From: Armatimonas rosea
GTDB lineage: Bacteria > Armatimonadota > Armatimonadia > Armatimonadales > Armatimonadaceae
Assembly (NCBI RefSeq): GCF_014202505.1
Contig: NZ_JACHGW010000002.1
Span: 1,364,001 to 1,428,000 of the forward strand
Length of the DNA stretch: 64,000 nt
Reading direction: 5' to 3'
How positions within the stretch are numbered: position 1 is the first letter of the stretch; the number at the start of each line of letters is the position of its first letter. The notes below the pieces were generated by a model. It had not been told where the DNA came from. It ran no database searches and saw only the letters and a program-made list of their open reading frames with translations. The position numbers and the translations under genes were made by a program. Shown in pieces: positions 8,371 through 16,643 of the stretch.

Positions 8371-9690
8371 ATGCATCAAGCCAAAGAAGCTGGGCTGGCA
8401 TTTCATGCACCCCCCAAGCCGCTCGCCGCAAACGCGATCACCCACGACTGGCGGGACTTTCTTGGCCCCAGCCACAACGCGTTTGCCACCGAGTCGCCGC
8501 TGCGGGAGACCCCCACACTGGTCTGGGAGCGGATAAAGGGGGAGGGCTACGCGTCGCCGTGTGCGGTGGCGGGGAAGGTAGTTGTCTTTCACCGGGTGGG
8601 GGAGCAAGAGACCATCGAGTGCGTCGCGGCGGAGACCGGAAAGCGGCTCTGGAAGCTTGCCTACGCCGCGCCCTACTCCGACCGCTATGGCTTCAGTGCG
8701 GGGCCGCGCTGCCAGCCGATCAGTGACGGGAAGTTTGTCTACACCTACGGGGTCGTGGGGATGCTGACCTGCCTCTCGCTGGCGACCGGGCAGGTGGTCT
8801 GGAAGCACGATGTCGCCGCTGAGTTCAAGGTGCCCCAGAACTACTTCGGGGTCGGGGCGACGCCGCTTTTAGAGGGCAATCTTCTGATTGTCGTCGTGGG
8901 AAAAGACTCCGGGCCGAGCGTGGTTGCTTTCGACAAGACCACGGGCAAGCAGGTCTGGGCGGCGGGTAAGGGCTGGACCGCGGGCTACGCCTCGCCGGTG
9001 GCCGCGACGGTCCACGGGAAGCGCCGAATTTTCGCCTTTCTCGGTGGCGATAGCCAGCCGACCCAGGGGGGACTGCTGATGCTCGACGCCGCCACAGGGA
9101 AAGTCGAGGCTAGCTTTCCCTGGCGCTCGCGCCGCTACGAGTCCGTGAACGCCTCGACACCGGTGGTGCTCGGCAACCAGGTCTTTCTCTCGGAGTGCTA
9201 CGGTATGGGCGGGACCCTGCTCGATATCTTGCCCGATGGCACGCTCAAGCCGCTCTGGACCAACAAGCGCTTTGGTACCCACTTCATGACCGCGATCCAC
9301 AAGGACGGCTACCTCTACGGAATCGACGGCCACGGGCCACAGAACGCGCCGCTGGTCTGTGTGGAGCTTAAGACCGGCAAGGAGCTCTGGCGTGAGGAGC
9401 CCGAGTGGGAGGTTGCGGTGGGGGGGAAGACCCTGCGGCTCGCCCCGGCGCTGGCGTCGCTGATCGCCCTCAAGGACCGCTGCCTGATGCTGGGCGAGTA
9501 CGGCCAGCTGGCCTGGCTGGACCTGAACCCCAAGGGCTACAAGGAGCTGGGCCGCACGACTCTCTTTGTGGCGCGGGAGTCGTGGGGGACACCGGCGCTG
9601 AGCCGCGGCCTGCTCTTTGTCTGTCAGAACGAGACCGGAGTGGATGGCTCAGCACGCCGCCTGCTCTGCTTCGACCTGAGAGGGAAGTAG
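8371..9690 (+). CDS. PQQ-like beta-propeller repeat protein
   Basis: 439 residues of repeated blades of the type A-x-x-x-TGK-x-xW-x (for example AAETGKRLWKL, SLATGQVVWKH, FDKTTGKQVWA, LDAATGKVEAS, ELKTGKELWRE), the signature of quinoprotein-dehydrogenase-like propellers. No signal peptide, and no obvious PQQ or metal site, so probably not an enzyme in its own right. Similar WRxFLGPxxNA openings occur in secreted planctomycete and armatimonadote propeller proteins. Start at ATG 8371 rather than further upstream, because upstream codons overlap the divergent small gene and a TATAAT box lies immediately before. Confidence 0.85.
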   Translation: MHQAKEAGLAFHAPPKPLAANAITHDWRDFLGPSHNAFATESPLRETPTLVWERIKGEGYASPCAVAGKVVVFHRVGEQETIECVAAETGKRLWKLAYAAPYSDRYGFSAGPRCQPISDGKFVYTYGVVGMLTCLSLATGQVVWKHDVAAEFKVPQNYFGVGATPLLEGNLLIVVVGKDSGPSVVAFDKTTGKQVWAAGKGWTAGYASPVAATVHGKRRIFAFLGGDSQPTQGGLLMLDAATGKVEASFPWRSRRYESVNASTPVVLGNQVFLSECYGMGGTLLDILPDGTLKPLWTNKRFGTHFMTAIHKDGYLYGIDGHGPQNAPLVCVELKTGKELWREEPEWEVAVGGKTLRLAPALASLIALKDRCLMLGEYGQLAWLDLNPKGYKELGRTTLFVARESWGTPALSRGLLFVCQNETGVDGSARRLLCFDLRGK

Positions 9691-9692
9691 CC

Positions 9693-10481
9693 ATGCAGAT
9701 CCTACTCCCGCCCTCAGAAGGCAAGACCAGCCCCGCCAAGGGCAAGCCGCTCGACGGGGATACCCTGCCTCTTCCATCCCTCCAGGAGCCCCGTCGCCAG
9801 GTTCTGGAGGCCCTGACCACGCTCTGCGCCGGCGACCCGGAGCTCGCGCGCACCACTCTAGGGCTGACACCGGGCCAGAGCGATGAGCTCCTGCGCAACC
9901 AGGGGCTCTGGACGGCTCCCACGGCTCCGGCCTGGCAGGTCTATACCGGAGTGCTCTACGGCCAGCTCGATGCGCCCTCCCTGACCGCTGCGCAGCGGCG
10001 CTGGCTCAGCGAGCGGGTCTTGATCGCCAGTGCGCTCTTTGGGTTTGTCGGGCTCTCCGAGCCGATCCCGGCGTACCGGCTCTCCGGGGACACGAGCCTG
10101 CCGGGTGTCGGAGCACTGGCGGGGTTCTGGCGCACGCACCTCGTCCCGCTTCTGGAAGCGACCTCGGGGCTCGTGATCGACCTGCGCTCGGGGACCTATG
10201 TCAAGCTCGCGCCCCTGACGCCGGCGCTGGCAGAGCGTACCGTGGCCGTCCGCGTGCTCCAGAAGATGCCCTCGGGGCCTCCGAAGCTCATCACGCACTT
10301 CAATAAAGCCACCAAGGGGCGGATCGTGCGTGAGCTTGCACTCCAGCGAAAGACCCTCCGAACCGCCTCGGAGCTTGCACAGCTCGTCACTGCCTTGGAT
10401 GCCGATGTGACTGTGGTTGCCCCTGCGAAGAAAGGCCCCCTGCTCCTCGATATTGTCGTCGATAGCCCGTTTCACGGGTAG
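9693..10481 (+). CDS. yaaA: YaaA family protein (peroxide stress / DNA protection)
   Basis: 262 residues. The N-terminus MQILLPPSEGKTSP is diagnostic of the YaaA (DUF328/UPF0246) family, and the C-terminal ITHFNKATKGRIVRELAL matches the conserved block with FxKxxKGxxAR. In E. coli YaaA limits intracellular iron and oxidative DNA damage during peroxide stress. The start is 3 bases after the stop of the propeller gene. Cytosolic. Confidence 0.9.
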   Translation: MQILLPPSEGKTSPAKGKPLDGDTLPLPSLQEPRRQVLEALTTLCAGDPELARTTLGLTPGQSDELLRNQGLWTAPTAPAWQVYTGVLYGQLDAPSLTAAQRRWLSERVLIASALFGFVGLSEPIPAYRLSGDTSLPGVGALAGFWRTHLVPLLEATSGLVIDLRSGTYVKLAPLTPALAERTVAVRVLQKMPSGPPKLITHFNKATKGRIVRELALQRKTLRTASELAQLVTALDADVTVVAPAKKGPLLLDIVVDSPFHG

Positions 10482-10507
10482 CCCTGCACGTCTGCCCACG
10501 CCGAGGG

Positions 10508-11359
10508 CTACATCGCCGACAGTGCCGCTGCCACGACCGCCGCGAGCGGTGTTGTGGGACGGCCCAGGAGGGCGGAGAGCTGGCGGCTCGTGTCAAAGAG
10601 CGCTCCGGTGGAGGCGGCGACATCGAAGTGCGCAAAGAGCTGCGCCAGCCCCTCGGGCAGGCCGACACTTACCAGGATGGCCGCGTAGTCTGCCTCGGGG
10701 AGGTTGGTGTAGGGGATGTCCTTGCCGGTCTGGCGGGAGAGCTCGGCGGCCAGCTCACTCAGGGTGTAGGCATTGTCTCCGGCCAGCTCGTAGGTCTTGC
10801 CCTCGTGCCCGGCGCTTGTCAGCACCACCGCAGCGGCCTCGGCGTAGTCGGTACGGGGGGCTGAGGAGATCTTCCCATCGCCCGCACTGCCCAGAAACGC
10901 GCCCCCTGCCAGGGCACCGGGGATCGAGGCGGTGTAGTTCTCGGTGTACCAGCCGTTACGCAGGATTGTGTAGGCAAGCCCGGATGCCTCTAGGGCCTGC
11001 TCGGTCGCGTGGTGCTCCACCGCCAGGCTGAGAGGGGAGCTGTCTGCATGAAGGACGCTGGTGTAGACAATCCGCTGGACACCGGCCTGCTTGGCCGCCG
11101 CGATCACATTCTGGTGCTGTGCCACGCGCTGTCCTATCTCACTGGAGGAGATCAGCAGGAGCGTCTCTACCCCGTGGAGCGCAGCCGCTAGGGTCTCGGG
11201 CTGGGCGTAGTCCGCCTCGCGCACGGCGACCCCTAGATCGGCGGCCTTGGCTGTGGAGCGAGCCAGGGCGATGAGCTGGTCGGTGGGGACCTTGGTCTTG
11301 AGGAGGTTGAGGACGAGGCGACCGAGCTGTCCGGTCGCGCCGGTGAGGGCGATACTCAT
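10508..11359 (-). CDS. NmrA-type NAD(P)H:quinone oxidoreductase (QorB-like)
   Basis: 283 residues. N-terminal dinucleotide motif ALTGATGQLG (residues 4-13) followed by VETLLLISSSEIGQRVAQHQNVIAAAK and VEHHATEQALEASGLAYTILRNGWYTEN, which closely match E. coli QorB/YtfG. It should use NADPH to reduce quinones or aldehydes in the cytosol. Its promoter contains a 22-base sequence identical to one before the Rrf2 regulator on the same strand, so this is very likely a target of that regulator and responds to electrophile or redox stress. Confidence 0.9.
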   Translation of the reverse strand: MSIALTGATGQLGRLVLNLLKTKVPTDQLIALARSTAKAADLGVAVREADYAQPETLAAALHGVETLLLISSSEIGQRVAQHQNVIAAAKQAGVQRIVYTSVLHADSSPLSLAVEHHATEQALEASGLAYTILRNGWYTENYTASIPGALAGGAFLGSAGDGKISSAPRTDYAEAAAVVLTSAGHEGKTYELAGDNAYTLSELAAELSRQTGKDIPYTNLPEADYAAILVSVGLPEGLAQLFAHFDVAASTGALFDTSRQLSALLGRPTTPLAAVVAAALSAM

Positions 11360-11378
11360 GGTTGTTTCTCTTTCTGAT

Positions 11379-11400
11379 TTGTAATGATTATAGTTACAAG
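11379..11400 (-). promoter_or_regulatory. Operator shared by qorB-like gene and rrf2 (copy 1)
   Basis: TTGTAA-N9-TTACAA, a perfect 6-bp inverted repeat. On the minus strand it contains TATAAT (11392-11387), a consensus -10 box, so bound protein would block RNA polymerase. All 22 bases are identical to 11900-11921. Confidence 0.82.
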
Positions 11401-11443
11401 TGGTGGCAAATAAAAAGCGCCCGAAGGCACTCTCTCTACCGGG

Positions 11444-11884
11444 TTATGCCGCGCGTTGCGCGGCGACGACTCTTAGCTGCGTGACAACCTGGGCCATGCT
11501 GGTCTGGGCGAGCCGCGTTTCCATGGCTTGCTGCGCCTCGGTGAAGACTCCCTCCAGGGTTTTCTGGATGTTGTTGCCCACCAGGCAAGCCGGGTGGGGC
11601 TTCTCATGGAGCGCAAACAGGTCCGCTTCCTCCACTGCGTGGACGGCGCGATAGACCTCCAGGAGCGTGATCTCGTGGAGCGGCTTGGCAAGCTGGGCCC
11701 CTGCAACCCCTTGTCGGGTGCGGACGAGCCCGGCTCGGCGTAGCATCCCGGTGACATTGCGGACGATCACCGCATTGACCCCGATGCTAGCCGCCATTAA
11801 GTCCGAGGTGGCCTCGACCTCAGGGTAGACCTCCATGAGGGCTAGGATATGGATTCCAATGGCAAACCGGCTGGCAATACGCAT
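11444..11884 (-). CDS. Rrf2 family transcriptional regulator
   Basis: 146 residues with a winged helix-turn-helix at the N-terminus (SRFAIGIHILALM...TSDLMAASIGVNAVIVRNVTGMLRRAGLV) typical of Rrf2 proteins. There is one cysteine, in HPACLVGNNIQ near residue 101, not the three-cysteine set of the Fe-S members IscR/NsrR, so it is closer to the YwnA/HypR type that senses redox state through thiols. The same operator lies before this gene and before the QorB-like gene 84 bases downstream on the same strand, suggesting autorepression and control of the oxidoreductase. Confidence 0.9.
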   Translation of the reverse strand: MRIASRFAIGIHILALMEVYPEVEATSDLMAASIGVNAVIVRNVTGMLRRAGLVRTRQGVAGAQLAKPLHEITLLEVYRAVHAVEEADLFALHEKPHPACLVGNNIQKTLEGVFTEAQQAMETRLAQTSMAQVVTQLRVVAAQRAA

Positions 11885-11899
11885 ACTCTCGCTCGTTTC

Positions 11900-11921
11900 T
11901 TGTAATGATTATAGTTACAAG
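11900..11921 (-). promoter_or_regulatory. Operator shared by qorB-like gene and rrf2 (copy 2)
   Basis: Second identical copy of the TTGTAA-N9-TTACAA palindrome, again with TATAAT (11913-11908) inside it on the minus strand, 23 bases before the rrf2 ATG. Confidence 0.82.
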
Positions 11922-11983
11922 TTGGTGGTCTGTCAAGGCGATCTTTAAATTTTTCTCTTGTTGAAGTTTGTTTGGGGAAGGGG

Positions 11984-12018
11984 CACTTGCGGAAGCCCCC
12001 TCTCTGGGGCTCGTAAGT
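11984..12018. other. Hairpin downstream of tRNA-His
   Basis: AGCCCC/GGGGCT stem with an outer ACTTGCG/CGTAAGT arm (one G-U). It lies just 3' of the tRNA on the minus strand and may help terminate or process it; there is no T-run. Confidence 0.4.
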
Positions 12019-12030
12019 ACTGTGTCGAAG

Positions 12031-12105
12031 GGCGGATGACCGGGATTGAACCGGCTACCTCCAGAGCCACAACCTGGCGCTCTAACCAAATGAGCTACAC
12101 CCGCC
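12031..12105 (-). tRNA. tRNA-His (GTG)
   Basis: Complete cloverleaf on the minus strand. Acceptor GGCGGGTG pairs with CATCCGCC over 8 bp, the extra G(-1):C73 pair being specific to tRNA-His. D arm GCTC-ATTTGGTTA-GAGC; anticodon stem CCAGG/TCTGG (one G-U) with loop TTGTGGC, anticodon GTG; T arm CCGG-TTCAATC-CCGG. The 3' CCA is not encoded and must be added by nucleotidyltransferase. Confidence 0.96.
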
Positions 12106-12137
12106 ACGAATGCAGGAAGGATTATACCGCGTCGTTG

Positions 12138-12590
12138 TTAGCTACGCAAGTGTGCACACAGCTCGACAATCACCCCGTCGGGGTCGTGGCAGTAGCAGAG
12201 GCGCTTCTGGATCCCCTCGACAATGCGAAAGGGGACGGTCACCGGCGGGGAGACAAAGACAGTCCCCGCACCCCGGAGCTTTTCGTACCAGGCATCGAGG
12301 TCGTCTACTTCCAGAGCAAAGTGGCGCAGGCCGGGCGTGTTGGGGAGGGAATTCGGCGCGAGCGCGGTGCCCTCCGGGGTGAGGTACTGCAAGAGCTCTA
12401 GGCGGCAGCCCCCGCCGTCGGGCATCACGAAGACACAGTGCGCCTTGGCCTGGGGGCAGCCGGTAACGTCCTCGATCCACTCTCCCTCCAGAAGAATGTC
12501 GAAGGTCTGGCGCATCCCGAGGAGCCCCACATAGAACGCCAGGGAGCGCGCCATGTCCCCGACCACGATATTGAGGTGGTTGACGGTCAT
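12138..12590 (-). CDS. VOC superfamily (glyoxalase/dioxygenase-like) protein
   Basis: 150 residues. N-terminal NHLNIVVGDMARSLAFYVGLLGM and C-terminal GLRHFALEVDDLDAWYEKL...CYCHDPDGVIVELC give the two beta-alpha-beta-beta-beta units and the H...E metal-ligand pattern of vicinal oxygen chelate proteins (His near residue 5 and a Glu in the last strand). Start ATG 12590 overlaps the stop of the SGNH hydrolase gene by 4 bases, so the two are coupled. Reaction not assignable: glyoxalase, dioxygenase and resistance proteins share the fold. Confidence 0.88.
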   Translation of the reverse strand: MTVNHLNIVVGDMARSLAFYVGLLGMRQTFDILLEGEWIEDVTGCPQAKAHCVFVMPDGGGCRLELLQYLTPEGTALAPNSLPNTPGLRHFALEVDDLDAWYEKLRGAGTVFVSPPVTVPFRIVEGIQKRLCYCHDPDGVIVELCAHLRS

Positions 12591-13630
12591 CCTATAAGTT
12601 TTCGCAGCGCCTTGACAAAGACCTCGGCCTGGCGTGACATGCCCAGGTCGGTGGGGTGGACGCCATCGACGGTCGCCTCGCCGTCGGTGCCCCAAGCACC
12701 GCGCATGGGGAGGTAGTGAAGGTGCGGGAGCCCCTCCCGGGTGAGCTTCTCGACCGCCTCCCGGGTGAGCTTGCTCCGAGACGGCTCCTTCGGGTTGTCG
12801 AGGAAGGCATCGCCGGCACACAGAATCGGGGTGGTGGGGCGCTTCTCCCGCAGGCGGCGTACAAACGGCTCCAGGCGCTCGCGCACCAGCTCATCGCTCA
12901 TGTTGCGCAGGCAGTCGAGCACAAACACTGACGCGTCGAGCTCCCCAAGCAGCTCCGCCAGTGCCAGCTCCATCTTCCCATTGCCCGAGAACCCCAGGTT
13001 GAGATGAGGGCGGTCCAGGGTTCGGGCCGCAATCGCCGTGAAGGCCATGCCGGGCCGCGACGCGCACCCGCCTTGGGTAATAGACGTCCCGTAGAAGACA
13101 ATCGGCTTATGGGCACGCGGGGGCGCGGGAAGTGCCGCCGCCCCCGGGGCACAGCCAAGCTCCAGGCGTATCGTGCTATTGTAGAGGGGCAGGTAGAGAC
13201 AGAACTCGCGCAGCCCGCCGCTCGCGCCGGCAAAGACCACCTGGTTGCCCACCTGCTGGCGCGGCTGCCCGACTCCGATAAAGCGCCACTTGTTGTCGCT
13301 GCCCCGGCCGTAGAGGTCCACGCCCGAGACCCCCGACGCCGGCATGTGTGGCATTGCCAGCTCCCCGCCCACCGACCAGCGGACGCCGATCTGGGGGCTG
13401 GCCGTCACGAACCGGTAGCACAGCCCCGCGCTGCTTCGTGAGAGGTTCCAGACCGCCGGGGGGACCGTCGCCTGGGCGCGCTCCGGCAGGCGGTCGAAGG
13501 GAGCGGCGGTCTGCGCCCAGCCCTTGCCCTCTACTTCGTCGCCGCGGACACTGCGCCACTCTAAACCCTGTTGCTCCATACACCCTGCCTCCAGAAACAC
13601 CAGCCCCAGAAGAAAACTCCGTCGCTGCAT
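12587..13630 (-). CDS. Secreted SGNH/GDSL hydrolase
   Basis: 347 residues. N-terminus MQRRSFLLGLVFLEAGC looks like a Tat-type signal with a cysteine near residue 17, though the lipobox (EAGC) is atypical. A beta-rich N-terminal domain precedes the SGNH domain: block I VFYGTSITQGG with the nucleophile Ser near residue 180, block III GFSGNGKME, and block V DGVHPTDLG with the Asp/His pair. Family members deacylate carbohydrates or lipids outside the cytoplasm. It precedes and overlaps the VOC gene. Confidence 0.87.
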   Translation of the reverse strand: MQRRSFLLGLVFLEAGCMEQQGLEWRSVRGDEVEGKGWAQTAAPFDRLPERAQATVPPAVWNLSRSSAGLCYRFVTASPQIGVRWSVGGELAMPHMPASGVSGVDLYGRGSDNKWRFIGVGQPRQQVGNQVVFAGASGGLREFCLYLPLYNSTIRLELGCAPGAAALPAPPRAHKPIVFYGTSITQGGCASRPGMAFTAIAARTLDRPHLNLGFSGNGKMELALAELLGELDASVFVLDCLRNMSDELVRERLEPFVRRLREKRPTTPILCAGDAFLDNPKEPSRSKLTREAVEKLTREGLPHLHYLPMRGAWGTDGEATVDGVHPTDLGMSRQAEVFVKALRKLIG

Positions 13631-13693
13631 TCGTACTGCCTCACTTCACCAAATCATCGGGAAAATCCTGGGAAATCTTGTATAGTGAGCAAA

Positions 13694-13957
13694 ATGGACG
13701 ACGAGGAAAAGCTGCCCCCCATCCCTACCAAGATTCGCTTCGACGCTCGCTACCGTGAGGCCCCCAAGGCGCGCAAGGACATCAGCCTGCGCCTCTTTGT
13801 GCTCCTGATCGTCCTGATCTCCGCGATGGGCTGGCAGGGGATTCGCAATATCGGGGTCTTTCTGGAGCTGATGCAGCAGCGCTACGCGCATCCGTCGCCC
13901 TCACCCACGCCTGAGATCGAGATTCGCTTCGAGCCGTCCACAGAGACCCGTAAGTGA
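13694..13957 (+). CDS. Small single-pass membrane protein, unknown
   Basis: 87 residues: a charged N-terminal 30 residues, one membrane helix (LRLFVLLIVLISAMGWQGI) and a short Pro/Glu-rich C-terminal tail. Not recognised. It overlaps the next gene (GTGA) and is probably the first gene of a three-gene unit with the two YcxB-like proteins. A TATAGT box lies 13681-13686, 7 bases before the ATG. Confidence 0.7.
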   Translation: MDDEEKLPPIPTKIRFDARYREAPKARKDISLRLFVLLIVLISAMGWQGIRNIGVFLELMQQRYAHPSPSPTPEIEIRFEPSTETRK

Positions 13958-14511
13958 CGATCACTTATGCGCTGACGGAAGACGATCTGCACGCGTTCCA
14001 TACGTACTTGAATAACGAATCGCCGGAGTACAAAGCGAGCCAGAGACGCAGTCGTCTTATTTTTGTTGCGCTCGGCTCTGCTGCCCTCTATATGTTTGTC
14101 TTTTTTGTGATACGGGTCATGGCACTTCCGTATCCCTACCTACCCCTTATGGTTGCATTGGGAAATGGGCTCTACTTCGCGCTGACAAAGAATGCCGTCA
14201 GTCCTAAAAAGATGCAGAGAGCGATCTCAGAGAGCGTGAAGAAGGGCGGCTTTCAAGAGTTCTTTCTCTCGCGTGATATTGTTCTGACGGAGGCTGGGCT
14301 ACGGCAGGTCACGGACCAGGGTGTGCAGTCTTGGGACTGGGAGGAGCTTCGCGCGTTGCACCCGACTCCGAGTCATCTTTTCCTAGCCGCCCCTGCCGAG
14401 CAGTATGTCGTTATCCCACGGCGGGCGTTTGGCACCGAGCCGACGGAGGCAGCGTTTCTGGAGACCCTGACACGGCACTACGACAGAGCCCACTCGGGAG
14501 CGAGTCAGTGA
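13954..14511 (+). CDS. YcxB-like membrane protein 1
   Basis: 185 residues: soluble N-terminal stretch (YALTEDDLHAFHTY), two adjacent membrane helices (about residues 34-80), then a soluble domain with VLTEAGLRQVTDQGVQSWDWEEL...YVVIPRRAF, the pattern of the YcxB C-terminal domain (beta-strands ending in a ...IPRRAF/L motif). GTG start overlapping the preceding stop. Function of YcxB proteins is unknown. The downstream gene is a diverged relative. Confidence 0.78.
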   Translation: MTITYALTEDDLHAFHTYLNNESPEYKASQRRSRLIFVALGSAALYMFVFFVIRVMALPYPYLPLMVALGNGLYFALTKNAVSPKKMQRAISESVKKGGFQEFFLSRDIVLTEAGLRQVTDQGVQSWDWEELRALHPTPSHLFLAAPAEQYVVIPRRAFGTEPTEAAFLETLTRHYDRAHSGASQ

Positions 14512-15116
14512 CCCTGGAGTACGAGCGGACGCCGGAGCACTGGACGGCGGCAAATATCGCCCTCTTTGAAAACTCCGAACGTGGGAAGAAGCGCCTGAGG
14601 GCGCTCCGTGGGGTTGTCGGGGGGCTCTGCTTGGTTGTCTCTATTCTGGTCTTCCTGGCAGTGGCGATCCTGGCGGAGCTGGCACTGCCGCTGCGCATCT
14701 TCGGGGTGGTTGCCTGTGCGGTCGTGACAGCGCTTGCCACGTACCATCTCACGCCGGTGATGGCGCGCAGTGAGATCAAGCAGGTGGTGCAGACCCTGGT
14801 GCGCCGAGGGAGACACGCCGAGTTTTTCGGGAAGAAGCGCGTGACCCTGGACGATGAGGGACTGCGTATCCGGGGCGAGACCGCTGAGGAGCTCCACTTC
14901 TGGAAGCGGGTGCGCGAGGTCCTCGTGACGGAGAGCTATATCCTGTTCCGAATCGGGGAGAACCAGCTCATGGAGCTACCGAAGTCTCTCTTTGCGACGC
15001 CCCAGCACCAGGCCGAGTTTCTTGCCGCGGTCGAGCGCTACCGGCAGGAGCAGGCTAGCCCGTCGCCTGAGCCGCAGCGGCAGGCGTGGTACCAGAGCAA
15101 GGATCAGGTGGGGTAG
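14508..15116 (+). CDS. YcxB-like membrane protein 2
   Basis: 202 residues with the same plan as its neighbour: YERTPEHWTAANIALFENS, two membrane helices, then VTLDDEGLRIRGETAEELHFWKRVREV...YILFRIGENQLMELPKSLF. GTG start overlapping the upstream stop by 4 bases. Likely arose by duplication. The last 62 bases overlap the 3' end of the convergent PcfJ-like gene in a different frame, so either its C-terminal tail (Ser/Pro/Gln-rich) or that of the other gene is recent. Confidence 0.75.
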   Translation: MTLEYERTPEHWTAANIALFENSERGKKRLRALRGVVGGLCLVVSILVFLAVAILAELALPLRIFGVVACAVVTALATYHLTPVMARSEIKQVVQTLVRRGRHAEFFGKKRVTLDDEGLRIRGETAEELHFWKRVREVLVTESYILFRIGENQLMELPKSLFATPQHQAEFLAAVERYRQEQASPSPEPQRQAWYQSKDQVG

Positions 15117-16551
15117 CCTTGGCCAGCGCGGGGAGCACGACACTCTGGTGCCAGAGAGCCACCACCCGCTGCTCGTCGGGCTCGGGCGGGCGGTTGTCGC
15201 TCCCGTGGACCTGAACCAGGACGCCATTGGTGGGGTTTACCTCGACAGTCACGCGGCGCTTCTCTTGGTAGCGCACGGAGAAGATCGCCGAGGTCCCTGA
15301 GTGGCAGCGCCTGCCGTAGCCACCGACACAGTGTCGAAGGGCCGCGCCTTCCTCGCCCAGCTGGGAGCTCTTCGTGAGCTCGGTGACACTCCAGCCGGTG
15401 ACGTCTGCGGCCTCACCTGACCAGTCCCAGCCGTGGGAATCCCAGCGGTAGAGCTCTCCCCCGGAGCGCCAGGAGTAGCGATTGCGCTGGTAGAGGAGGC
15501 TCTGCTCACGCACGGCCTGGACACTGCGGCCGCTCCAGCGGAAGGGCTGCTCGCCGCGCGCCCGTGCCTCAGTGTGGCGATGACGGCCCCAGGCAAGGAC
15601 CTGCGCAAGCTCCCCCTGGACGAGCTCTCCGCCCTGTGCCCCCAGCCAGCGAACCGTCTCTCGCCAGAAGTCCAGCTCACCGGGAGCCAGGTTGGGATCG
15701 GTAGGGTCGAGGAGGTAGGAGCGATCCAGACAAAGGCGGCGCAGGTCTGCCTCTGTGCCCCCGAGGCGCAGCACCTCGGCGCAGGCGCAGGCGAGCTCGG
15801 GAGCCATCAGGGAGGGAACCTGCGACAGAAAGTGCGGGAGCCTGCTGGGCAGGTTCCAGCCAAAAGTGGCGGCAGCGCTCTTGAGGGAGACACTGCGCCC
15901 TAGGAGAATCAACCAGCAGAGCCACTTGTAGTTCGGGAAGCGGATCGAGCGCCGCAGTGCTTGGCTCAGAAACGCAGGAACGGGGTACGGGGCAAAGAGA
16001 TGCTCGGGGAGCGAGACCCCCGACTCCGGCTGCCAGGTAAGGGGCGAGCGGTACCAAAACAGAGCGAAGAGACAGAGCTCACGGGCGGACTTCGGGAGAT
16101 ACTGCTGAAGGCGCTCCTGGCTCTGCCGGTCCAGCGCCGCGCGAAGGGTCAGCACCAGCTCGGGATCGTCGCCCTTGTAGCGCGTCAGCCGCTCGACATG
16201 CGCGGCCAGGGAGGCGACCAGTGCCTCGGGCGATCCCTCCCACAGACGGGAGGGTGTGGCGTGGGGCGTCTCGGGGAAGAGCGTCCCCAAGGCCCGGAGA
16301 GGCACGTGGTCGTGGAGGACGGCGGAGCAGAGCTGGGTGTGCCAGTAGGGGAGCGTGTCGTCCTCCCCGATCTCGTCCTCGTACCAGTCGGAGGGCCAGT
16401 CCTCCCCGCCAGGATCTTCCTCGCTGATACCGGCACGCGTCAACAGCCCCGGGTCTTTCTCACGCAGGCGACGGTACCGGGCACGGAGGGCGTTGGGCGC
16501 GAGGGGGCGGTGCCAGTTCTGAATTCTTTTCCCAAATTTTGTCTGCTTCAC
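15055..16551 (-). CDS. PcfJ-like protein
   Basis: 498 residues. The C-terminal third holds EEGAALRHCVGGYGRRCHSGTSAIFSVRY followed by RVTVEVN, the conserved block of PcfJ-domain proteins (named from a conjugative-plasmid gene; also common on chromosomes). The rest is helical and Trp/Leu-rich without recognised domains. The start is GTG 16551. The 3' end is antisense to the last 62 bases of the YcxB-like gene. Biochemical function is unknown; no other conjugation genes are nearby. Confidence 0.78.
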   Translation of the reverse strand: MKQTKFGKRIQNWHRPLAPNALRARYRRLREKDPGLLTRAGISEEDPGGEDWPSDWYEDEIGEDDTLPYWHTQLCSAVLHDHVPLRALGTLFPETPHATPSRLWEGSPEALVASLAAHVERLTRYKGDDPELVLTLRAALDRQSQERLQQYLPKSARELCLFALFWYRSPLTWQPESGVSLPEHLFAPYPVPAFLSQALRRSIRFPNYKWLCWLILLGRSVSLKSAAATFGWNLPSRLPHFLSQVPSLMAPELACACAEVLRLGGTEADLRRLCLDRSYLLDPTDPNLAPGELDFWRETVRWLGAQGGELVQGELAQVLAWGRHRHTEARARGEQPFRWSGRSVQAVREQSLLYQRNRYSWRSGGELYRWDSHGWDWSGEAADVTGWSVTELTKSSQLGEEGAALRHCVGGYGRRCHSGTSAIFSVRYQEKRRVTVEVNPTNGVLVQVHGSDNRPPEPDEQRVVALWHQSVVLPALAKATPPDPCSGTTPAAAAQATG

Positions 16552-16643
16552 GACACTGTATCCACAACCGCGAGGGTGTTGCTAAAAGTAGGAACGCGTG
16601 TAAAGGAGGAGTTTTCTCGCTCTATCCTGAAGTGGTACCCCGT

